Source of the DNA: Clostridiales bacterium
GTDB lineage: Bacteria; Bacillota; Clostridia; Oscillospirales; Acutalibacteraceae
DNA length: 5,096 nt
Direction: 5' to 3'
NCBI GenBank assembly: GCA_012516295.1
Contig: JAAYWU010000315.1
Location: forward strand, 1-5,096
How positions within the stretch are numbered: the stretch's first letter is position 1; each line of letters starts with the position of its first letter. The notes under the pieces are model-generated. The model made no database searches, had not been told where the DNA came from, and saw only the letters and a program-made list of their open reading frames with translations. Below, in pieces: positions 1 through 5,096 of this stretch. The position numbers were made by a program, and so were the translations under genes.

Positions 1-85
1 ATTTGTTAAAATTATTATTTATATTTTGTAATGAGCGGAATGTGCAGAGTATAGAGGAATTTAAAAAATACAGAAATTATATTTA

Positions 86-101
86 CTAATTTTTTTATTA
101 G
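86..101. promoter_or_regulatory. Possible operator: short inverted repeat next to the -35 box
   Basis: CTAAT (86-90) and ATTAG (97-101) form an inverted repeat around a run of six T. It ends two bases before the -35 box of the murQ promoter, a place where a bound regulator could affect polymerase. The arms are only five bases and the region is AT-rich, so chance is a real possibility. The RpiR-family protein encoded downstream would be the obvious candidate binder, but no consensus is visible to confirm this. Confidence 0.25.
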
Positions 102-103
102 GA

Positions 104-131
104 TTGAATTTATATTTTAAGATGCTATAAT
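104..131 (+). promoter_or_regulatory. Sigma-A type promoter with extended -10 for the murQ operon
   Basis: A -35 box TTGAAT (104-109) is followed by a 16-base spacer and a perfect -10 box TATAAT (126-131). TGC (123-125) directly precedes the -10, giving the extended -10 TGn element common in Gram-positive promoters. Transcription would start near 138, leaving a leader of about 55 bases before the chosen murQ start. It is the best promoter match in the leader and points at murQ. The call rests on sequence match only. Confidence 0.75.
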
Positions 132-177
132 AAAAACAGCCTTTTCATGAATGAATTTAACACTGCCAAAAAGGAAT

Positions 178-183
178 AAGGGG
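178..183 (+). promoter_or_regulatory. Ribosome binding site deciding the murQ start
   Basis: AAGGGG ends nine bases before the ATG at 193, a normal Shine-Dalgarno spacing; AAGGAA lies just upstream at 171-176. The earlier in-frame ATG at 151 has no purine-rich site in front of it (the preceding bases are pyrimidine-rich). This favours translation from 193. Confidence 0.7.
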
Positions 184-192
184 AAATGTGGA

Positions 193-1134
193 ATGTCACT
201 GAATTTAAATGAATTGGATACGGAAAGTGTGAATCCGAAAAGCAAAAATATCGATACGATGAATACGATGGATATTCTGAATATCATTAACGAGGAAGAT
301 AAAACCGTAGCGTATGCCGTGGAAAAAACATTGCCGGATATCGCTGTGCTGATTGACGCCGTTTACCCCCGCATGCTTAAGGGCGGGCGGGTAATCTATA
401 TTGGGGCCGGAACCTCCGGCCGGCTTGGTGTGCTGGACGCCAGCGAATGCCCGCCGACTTACGGCGTGGACCCTTCCCTGATACAGGGCATGATTGCGGG
501 CGGCTTCGGCGCGCTGTTGAAAGCAAAGGAGGGTGCGGAGGACGACCTTGCGTTAGCCCGGCTTGACCTTGAGAAAATTTCGCTCACAGCCGATGATACG
601 GTAATCGGCCTTGCCGCGAGCGGGCGAACCCCCTATGTCATCGGCGGACTGGATTACGCGAATGAAATCGGCGCTTACACCGGCGCGATCAGCTGCGTGA
701 ACAATGCGGAAATCTCAAAGCACGCAAAGGCAAAAATAGAAGCGGTCGTCGGGCCGGAGGTCATCACCGGTTCTACCCGGATGAAAGCGGGCACGGCGCA
801 AAAGATGATTTTAAATATGATTTCCACTTCCCTCATGATAAAGTACGGGAAAGTGTACGGGAATTTCATGGTGGACGTGCAGCCCACCAATGAAAAGCTT
901 GTGGAACGCGCGAAGCGCATCATCGCGTCCAGCAGCGGATGCAGCTACGAAGAAGCCGCGGATTTTCTGGAGAAAAGCGGTTCCAATGTAAAAATTGCAA
1001 TTTGTATGGCGCTGCCTGGCCTTTCCCGCGAAGATTGTGATATAATTTTAAAAAGAAACCAGAACAATATTTCCAGAGCGATCCGCTCGCTGAAAGAGGG
1101 CTCCTCGGAAACCGTTCAAGCAAATTCAAAGTAG
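193..1134 (+). CDS. murQ: N-acetylmuramic acid 6-phosphate etherase MurQ
   Basis: MurQ cleaves the D-lactyl ether of MurNAc-6-phosphate to give GlcNAc-6-phosphate and D-lactate, a cytoplasmic step in recycling peptidoglycan sugar. From ATG 193 the product is 313 residues, close to the usual length of about 300. It is a single SIS (sugar isomerase) fold protein. Near-diagnostic motifs are NEEDKTV (33-39), GAGTSGRLGVLDASECPPTYG (71-91, the phosphosugar loop and first catalytic region), KEGAEDD (112-118), ASGRTPYVI (142-150) and GSTRMKAGTAQK (193-204). Glu85 and Glu116 align with the two glutamates known to be essential in E. coli MurQ (Glu83, Glu114), so the enzyme should be active. An in-frame ATG at 151 would add 14 residues, but it lacks a ribosome binding site and the added residues do not resemble the family. 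The first 100 bases or so of the gene are AT-rich, and the rest is GC-richer. A regulator gene follows after 18 bases. Identification is secure; the exact start is slightly less so. Confidence 0.96.
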   Translation: MSLNLNELDTESVNPKSKNIDTMNTMDILNIINEEDKTVAYAVEKTLPDIAVLIDAVYPRMLKGGRVIYIGAGTSGRLGVLDASECPPTYGVDPSLIQGMIAGGFGALLKAKEGAEDDLALARLDLEKISLTADDTVIGLAASGRTPYVIGGLDYANEIGAYTGAISCVNNAEISKHAKAKIEAVVGPEVITGSTRMKAGTAQKMILNMISTSLMIKYGKVYGNFMVDVQPTNEKLVERAKRIIASSSGCSYEEAADFLEKSGSNVKIAICMALPGLSREDCDIILKRNQNNISRAIRSLKEGSSETVQANSK

Positions 1135-1138
1135 CGGA

Positions 1139-1143
1139 AAGGA
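1139..1143 (+). promoter_or_regulatory. Ribosome binding site of the RpiR-family gene
   Basis: AAGGA, within the longer purine run GGAAAGGA at 1136-1143, lies nine bases before ATG 1153. It sits almost directly behind the murQ stop codon (1132-1134), as expected for translation of the second gene of an operon. Confidence 0.75.
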
Positions 1144-1152
1144 TTTTGCGCC

Positions 1153-1989
1153 ATGAGCTGTGTTTACAAAATTCGTGAAGGAATGGCAAGCTATACCGAT
1201 ACGGAAAAAAAGCTTGCGGATTACATTTTGCAGCATGCAAGCGAGGTCACCTTAAATTCGGCACAGATACTGGGGGAGAAGGTCGGCGTTTCGGCCGCCG
1301 CGGTGATCCGTTTCGCCCATAAGCTCGGTTACAGCGGGTTTACGGCGATGAAGGTGGACCTTGCGCGGGATACTACGGATGACATCATGAATTTTGACGA
1401 CATGATCAATGAGCACGATACGATGGCGATGGTGGTAAAAAAGGCGGAAAACCTGAATACAATGCTGCAGAATCAGGCTTACCGCCTATTGAATATCGAG
1501 AGCCTGGAAAGGGCGGTCAACGCCCTGTTGAACAGCCGGACAATCTATCTGTTCGGCGTCAGCGGCTCCGGAAACGTCTGCACGGACTTTATGGAAAAGC
1601 TGAGCAGAATCAACCGCCATGTCGTTAACCATAAGGACTTTCACGACCAGTTTGCGTCCGCCGCCCATATGACGCCCCGGGACGCCGCCCTTGCGGTGAG
1701 CTACAGCGGGAAAACGCACGAAGTAAATACAGCGATGCAGTTTGCAAAGGAATCCGGCGCGGCTACGATTGCGATTACACAATTCAAAAAGACCCCGCTG
1801 ACAAAGCTGGCGGACATTTTGCTGTATATTCCCACACCGGAGCGGGAATTGCGCCTGGGGGCGATTGCCTCCAGAAACGCTTCGCTGATTGTGACGGACC
1901 TTCTCTATCTCGGCATTGCGAAGAATGATATTGAGAAAACAAAGGAATCTTTGGTAAAAACAAAAGAGCTTATCAAACGCTTGAAATAA
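1153..1989 (+). CDS. RpiR/MurR-family transcriptional regulator (HTH-SIS)
   Basis: A 278-residue protein, typical of the RpiR family. An N-terminal RpiR-type helix-turn-helix DNA-binding domain covers about residues 1-75. Its recognition region falls near 36-66 (SAQILGEKVGVSAAAVIRFA then KLGYSGF). A linker helix follows, then a C-terminal SIS domain at about 128-258 that binds a phosphosugar. The SIS landmarks are IYLFGVSGSGN (131-141) and the phosphate-binding SYSGKT (183-188). The start at 1153 has a good ribosome binding site and gives the full HTH. It lies 18 bases after murQ on the same strand with no promoter visible between, so the two genes are probably co-transcribed. By analogy with E. 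coli MurR, which represses murQP and is relieved by MurNAc-6-phosphate, this protein likely controls murQ and hence its own gene. The ligand and the sign of regulation are inferred, and other RpiR members sense other sugar phosphates or act as activators. The gene is therefore left without a firm symbol; murR would be the natural one. Confidence 0.92.
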   Translation: MSCVYKIREGMASYTDTEKKLADYILQHASEVTLNSAQILGEKVGVSAAAVIRFAHKLGYSGFTAMKVDLARDTTDDIMNFDDMINEHDTMAMVVKKAENLNTMLQNQAYRLLNIESLERAVNALLNSRTIYLFGVSGSGNVCTDFMEKLSRINRHVVNHKDFHDQFASAAHMTPRDAALAVSYSGKTHEVNTAMQFAKESGAATIAITQFKKTPLTKLADILLYIPTPERELRLGAIASRNASLIVTDLLYLGIAKNDIEKTKESLVKTKELIKRLK

Positions 1990-1991
1990 AG

Positions 1992-2031
1992 AAATGCGCC
2001 ACCGCGGAAAGGCCTGCGGCGGCGCATTTTT
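1992..2031 (+). terminator. Rho-independent terminator of the murQ operon, possibly bidirectional
   Basis: A 14-base stem pairs 1992-2005 with 2016-2029, with a single A-C mismatch (2001 with 2020) and a 10-base loop, and ends in TTTTT (2027-2031). The GC-rich stem core plus T-tract is a textbook intrinsic terminator starting three bases after the regulator's stop codon. Read on the minus strand, the same hairpin is followed by a T-rich run (complement of 1985-1994, with one C and one A interrupting it). It could therefore also end transcription of the convergent nuclease-helicase gene, whose stop codon is at 2118-2120. Confidence 0.88.
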
Positions 2032-2117
2032 CTGTTGTCATTGCTTCAGCGCGGAGGAATGGCAATTTGTATCATGCGCAATGATTCATTTCCAGAATGT
2101 CCTTCGGCTTGATTGCC
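2032..2117. other. Short convergent intergenic segment
   Basis: These bases lie between the terminator and the stop codon of the minus-strand gene. I see no gene here. ATCAT (2071-2075) and ATGAT (2081-2085) could form a small five-base-pair hairpin, too weak and without a T-tract to call a terminator for the minus-strand gene. Confidence 0.6.
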
Positions 2118-5096
2118 CTAGAGAATGTCCGCAAAGCTTATCTGCTTGCCGCTTTCCCGAACCTTTTGCTTTCCGGTGGTTTCCCGCAACAGATTTTCTT
2201 CCGGTATATCCGCCAGAAAAGGCGACGGGTCGGAAGAGGTAATCAGAATAAGCTCGTCCTCGGCACGGGTCATTCCGACATAGAATAAACGCCGTTCCTC
2301 CTCCAAATCCATGTCCTGCCTGCCGTTTTCCAGCGGAATCATCCCTTTTCGAATCCCGCAGATCATAACCACCGGGAATTCCAGCCCCTTTGAACCGTGA
2401 AGGGTCATGAGGGTTACCGCGTCCGCCGTATAGGACTTCGCGCCGCACCGCTTCAAATCCCCTTCGCCGCCAAAGGCAAGCGCCTCCAGAAATTCCGGCA
2501 TCGTCTTATGGAACAGGGACATACCCACAAGCTTTTCCATGTGTTCAAGGCCGGTAAGGTTCATGTCCTCCATCCAGCTCGTCAGAAGCTTCTGCGGCTT
2601 TTCTTTTTTCAGCATGGGCAGATACTTTTCTGTTAGGGAAGTTACGGCTTCCGCCGGAATCGGCTTACCCTCCCGGTTTCGGAGAAGCTTCGAACACAGC
2701 CGCAAGGCTACGCGGTCCCCCGGGTTGACCAGGTGCGTAAAAAAGCAGAGGGTTCCGCGCACGGATTCCTGCGTAAGGAAGTCCTCCCTTCCGGCAACCA
2801 CATAGGGAATCCCTTCTTTTTGAAGGCATTTTTCTAAAAGCTCGCCCTGCCTGTGCGTCCGGTATAAAATTGCGATATCCCCAAAGCTTCTGGCCTTTCC
2901 CTTGTCCCGGGTTTCTGCCTGTTCCTGCGCGTCCAGCATGTCGATTCCGCCGATCAAGCGGTTAATCTCTTTTGCGGCGAAGATATCCTCCGCCATTTCG
3001 CCGGACACCGTGACCAGACGCACCGGCTTTCCTTTTCCCCGGACCGGGAAAAGTTCCCGTTCGGGCCCTTTGTTTTTTTCGATAACAGCCAAAGCGCCGG
3101 TTACAATCGGCGCTTTGGAGCGGTAATTTTCCTTAAGCCGTATGGTGCGAAGCCCCGGATAATCCGCCGCCAAACGTTCGAAGCATCGGGCGTCGGCCCC
3201 GCGGAAGGAATAGATGGCCTGATCCGGGTCGCCAATTGCGAACAGCTCGCGCCCTCCCCGGTTCCATGCCTGTATCAGTTCATACTGAACCGGGCTGATG
3301 TCCTGGAACTCATCCACCAGCAGGTAGGAAAAATTCTTTTTCCGGATTTCATCCTTTTTCTCTTCCTTCAAAAGGCGGATTGTTTCCGTCAGAAGATCGT
3401 CATAATCCAGAATCTCTTCATCTTTCAGACGCTTTTCATAGGCCGCGAAGGCTTCTTCCAGTTGTGATGTTTCCGAACTTTCGGGAAGCTCGCAGCTTTT
3501 TTGTTCCAGCCCCGTCTTCTTTAAGGATACCAGCCTTAAAAACTGCTTCGGCCCGATCTTCAGGCGGAATCGCCCGATTACTTCCTGTGCAAGGGCGAAC
3601 AGTTCCGTTTCGTCCGCCAATGAAAAAGAAAGCCCCTGTTTTCGCAAAAGCTGGTGGCAGATGGAGTGAAAGGTCCCGATATTCATAAGGCGGACCGCCC
3701 TTTTCCCACCGGCCATCTCCTGCAAACGGCTCCGCATTTCCTCCGCCGCTTTTCTGGTAAAGGTTACCGCCGTTATCTCCGAGGCTTTGACCCTTCTCTC
3801 ATTCAGCAGATAGGCTGCGCGGGACACCAGCGTTTTGGTCTTGCCGGTGCCCGGGCCTGCAATTACCGCGATGGCGCGCGATACCGCGGTAACTGCTTCC
3901 TGCTGCCGTTCATTCAGGGTAAGCGTTTTTATCTCCTCCGGCATGGCGTTCTGCCCGGCCCCGCACTTGCCGGTTTTCCGGTTGGCGGCGGACGGCGTTT
4001 TGTTTGTTTCCGCTTCCTCTGCGCCGTCGGGCTTTTTGTCCTTTTCCGTACCGCCCGCCTGCCCGGCGCCGAAAAAGCAAAGCTGTCCGCCCAGATTTTC
4101 GATTTCCGACCGGTCAAACAGCTTCATTGTGCCGTATTCGCCATCATACCCGGCGTTCCATTCCACCTTTCCTTCCCGCAGCCGCCGGATTCCTTCTGCA
4201 ATCAATCCGCCCGAAGCCCGGCGGATGTCCTCCAGCGGAAGCTCCCGCAATATCTGAAATTCCGCTCCCAGGTTTTGAATCATAGCTTCATACTGCCTCT
4301 GCACCTTAACGCTTGCAGAGGAACAACCGGCGGAAGCCGCGATGACCTCTGAAAGGGGAACCAGGCTTTCAAACGGCTTTGCGTCCGGGGGGACAAACCC
4401 CTCCGCCCGGTCCGCGAGCTGCTCAACCCGGTGGGATACCCCGATGGTGAGCTTCCTGCCGCAGACCGGGCATTTTCCGGAATATTTTTCCGCCTCGGAA
4501 GGAGCTAGGCAGAGATGGCATTTCCGGTGCCCGTCATAATGGTATTTTCCCTCTTCCGGGAAAAATTCGATGGTTCCCTTCAAGCCTTCCCCTTTCTGGA
4601 TGGCGTCCGAAATGCCGGTGTAGGAAAGCGGAATATCCAGAAGGTTTGCTTCCCGCCCCAGCTTCGCCGGGGAATGGGCGTCGGAATTGGATATTAACTG
4701 AAAGCGGTCCAGAGCGGACAAGCGCCAGTTCATGGGCGGGTCTGAAGAAAGCCCGGTTTCCAGAGCATGGATGTGGGGCGCCAGGTCTTCATAGCATTCC
4801 TCTATGGTGTCGAAGCCGGAAAAAGCACCGAACAGGGAAAAATGCGGCGTCCAGATATGCGCCGGAATATAGATGGCGTCGGGGCATAATTCCAGCGTGA
4901 TTTCCAGAAGGTCATGGCAGTCCAGCCCCAGAATGGGCCTTCCGTCGGAATGGATGTTCCCGATGGACTCTAATTTTCTGGACAGAAGCTCCGCCTGCGC
5001 AAGCCCCGGCAGGAGGATTACGCTGTGGACTTTCCGCACTTTGCCGTTCTTTTTATAGATGGAACTGATTTCGCCGGAAATTACAAACCGCGGAGC
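2118..5096 (-). CDS. EndoQ-like PHP nuclease fused to a UvrD/PcrA-type DNA helicase (5' end outside window)
   Basis: The frame is open from the right edge to TAG at 2118-2120, giving 992 visible residues (numbered here from the edge). Residues 1 to about 330 match the endonuclease Q/TIGR00375 branch of PHP phosphoesterases. Likely metal ligands are His80 in PAHIWTP, Glu113 in ETGLSSDPPMNWR, and Asp139 and His141 in SNSDAHSPAKLGREAN. A four-cysteine zinc site follows (CHLC 193-196, CPVC 209-212), then the family's AEGIRRLREGKV and GYDGEYG region. A charged, Gly/Ala-rich linker spans about 340-390. The rest is a superfamily 1A helicase with all main motifs: Q motif LNERQQEAV (394-402), Walker A GPGTGKT (414-420), GTFHS (474-478), DEFQD (595-599), GDPDQAIYSFRGAD (622-635), ENYRS (656-660), TLHGSKGLEF (898-907) and RRLFYVGMTRAEDEL (935-949). 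Known EndoQ enzymes nick 5' of deaminated bases and abasic sites; that this protein does so and then unwinds from the nick is inference. The N-terminal HxH metal motif lies outside the window, roughly 80 residues away. The GTG at 5037-5039 is an internal valine codon, not the start. Confidence 0.93.
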   Translation of the reverse strand, partial: APRFVISGEISSIYKKNGKVRKVHSVILLPGLAQAELLSRKLESIGNIHSDGRPILGLDCHDLLEITLELCPDAIYIPAHIWTPHFSLFGAFSGFDTIEECYEDLAPHIHALETGLSSDPPMNWRLSALDRFQLISNSDAHSPAKLGREANLLDIPLSYTGISDAIQKGEGLKGTIEFFPEEGKYHYDGHRKCHLCLAPSEAEKYSGKCPVCGRKLTIGVSHRVEQLADRAEGFVPPDAKPFESLVPLSEVIAASAGCSSASVKVQRQYEAMIQNLGAEFQILRELPLEDIRRASGGLIAEGIRRLREGKVEWNAGYDGEYGTMKLFDRSEIENLGGQLCFFGAGQAGGTEKDKKPDGAEEAETNKTPSAANRKTGKCGAGQNAMPEEIKTLTLNERQQEAVTAVSRAIAVIAGPGTGKTKTLVSRAAYLLNERRVKASEITAVTFTRKAAEEMRSRLQEMAGGKRAVRLMNIGTFHSICHQLLRKQGLSFSLADETELFALAQEVIGRFRLKIGPKQFLRLVSLKKTGLEQKSCELPESSETSQLEEAFAAYEKRLKDEEILDYDDLLTETIRLLKEEKKDEIRKKNFSYLLVDEFQDISPVQYELIQAWNRGGRELFAIGDPDQAIYSFRGADARCFERLAADYPGLRTIRLKENYRSKAPIVTGALAVIEKNKGPERELFPVRGKGKPVRLVTVSGEMAEDIFAAKEINRLIGGIDMLDAQEQAETRDKGKARSFGDIAILYRTHRQGELLEKCLQKEGIPYVVAGREDFLTQESVRGTLCFFTHLVNPGDRVALRLCSKLLRNREGKPIPAEAVTSLTEKYLPMLKKEKPQKLLTSWMEDMNLTGLEHMEKLVGMSLFHKTMPEFLEALAFGGEGDLKRCGAKSYTADAVTLMTLHGSKGLEFPVVMICGIRKGMIPLENGRQDMDLEEERRLFYVGMTRAEDELILITSSDPSPFLADIPEENLLRETTGKQKVRESGKQISFADIL
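3089..3118. repeat. Perfect 11-base inverted repeat inside the helicase coding region
   Basis: CCAAAGCGCCG (3089-3099) and CGGCGCTTTGG (3108-3118) are exact reverse complements around an eight-base spacer. In the minus-strand mRNA this makes a stable GC-rich hairpin. It lies in the codons for SKAPIVTGALA just after the ENYRS motif. The encoded residues look normal for this part of UvrD-type helicases, so the repeat may simply arise from codon choice. Confidence 0.7.
4461..4520 (-). other. Four-cysteine zinc-binding site within the EndoQ-like region
   Basis: The two CxxC knuckles, CHLC and CPVC, are 12 residues apart in the encoded protein. They follow the PHP core, where EndoQ proteins carry a zinc-binding domain. 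All four cysteines are present, so the site looks intact. In EndoQ this domain contributes to recognition of the damaged base. Confidence 0.8.

Larger units (their letters stand above)
1..150. other. AT-rich gene-free leader upstream of murQ
   Basis: This stretch is strikingly AT-rich compared with the genes that follow and has no credible coding frame. It holds the promoter at 104-131 and a short inverted repeat at 86-101. The word TATATTT occurs three times (20-26, 78-84, 111-117), but in DNA this AT-rich that is weak evidence for anything. The left edge cuts off whatever lies further upstream, so the upstream neighbour is unknown. Confidence 0.75.

Noticed and set aside
3..31. Possible second promoter (TTGTTA and TTGTAA 17 bases apart)
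   Set aside because: The -10 match is poor and AT-rich DNA yields such pairs by chance; the 104-131 promoter is far better.
151..192. In-frame upstream ATG at 151 as the murQ start
   Set aside because: There is no ribosome binding site before 151, the extra 14 residues do not resemble MurQ N-termini, and ATG 193 has AAGGGG at ideal spacing.
2056..2093. Weak nested inverted repeats in the convergent gap
   Set aside because: The arms are five to six bases with a bulge, AT-rich, and lack a T-tract; not supportable as a terminator.
1994..2242. Plus-strand frame starting just after the regulator
   Set aside because: It runs through the terminator hairpin and into the antisense of the helicase 3' end; its translation is Cys/Phe/Arg-rich and unlike a protein family.
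2086..2448. Minus-strand frame of 120 codons overlapping the helicase 3' end
   Set aside because: It is an alternate frame of the helicase C-terminal region, Gly/Arg-rich, with no independent signal.
3654..4352. Long plus-strand frame of 232 codons opposite the helicase gene, and similar frames at 3835-4257, 4004-4285 and others
   Set aside because: These are antisense to strongly recognisable protein-coding sequence, have low-complexity Pro/Arg/Ser/Phe-rich translations, and match no family; they are shadows of the GC-rich minus-strand gene.
5037..5039. GTG codon as the start of the nuclease-helicase gene
   Set aside because: The frame stays open to the window edge, and the upstream residues (FVISGEISSIYKKNGK) fit the EndoQ family, so the gene begins outside the window.
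1..5096. CRISPR arrays, insertion sequences, tRNA or rRNA genes, riboswitches
   Set aside because: I saw no regularly spaced repeats, transposase coding, terminal inverted repeats or recognisable structured RNA; nearly all of the window is explained by three genes.

Overview
The window looks like chromosomal DNA of a Gram-positive Clostridia-type bacterium (Bacillota), possibly the Oscillospiraceae/Ruminococcaceae group. The basis is the character of the proteins, good purine-rich ribosome binding sites, a canonical sigma-A-type promoter, and a very AT-rich intergenic leader next to moderately GC-rich coding DNA. This is an inference from gene content and style; there is no phylogenetic marker such as rRNA.

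Layout: positions 1-150 are an AT-rich gene-free leader holding a well-formed extended -10 promoter. Positions 193-1134 (+) encode MurQ, the N-acetylmuramic acid 6-phosphate etherase of cell-wall sugar recycling. Eighteen bases later, 1153-1989 (+) encodes an RpiR/MurR-family regulator with a helix-turn-helix and a phosphosugar-binding SIS domain. The pair forms a small operon ended by a rho-independent hairpin at 1992-2031. The hairpin also has a T-rich tract on its other strand, so it may serve the convergent gene too. After a 128-base intergenic gap, the rest of the window (5096 down to 2118, minus strand) is one long reading frame that runs off the right edge. It encodes an EndoQ-like PHP-domain nuclease with a four-cysteine zinc site, joined through a low-complexity linker to a complete superfamily 1A (UvrD/PcrA/Rep-type) helicase.

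How the genes work together: the regulator probably senses MurNAc-6-phosphate or a related sugar phosphate and controls murQ and its own gene. MurQ converts MurNAc-6-phosphate to GlcNAc-6-phosphate plus D-lactate. No MurNAc transporter or kinase is in the window. The PHP-helicase protein is functionally unrelated. By family knowledge it is a candidate for repair of deaminated DNA bases, with nicking and unwinding in one polypeptide. That fusion is the most interesting item here. No CRISPR array, insertion sequence, tRNA, rRNA or phage gene was seen.
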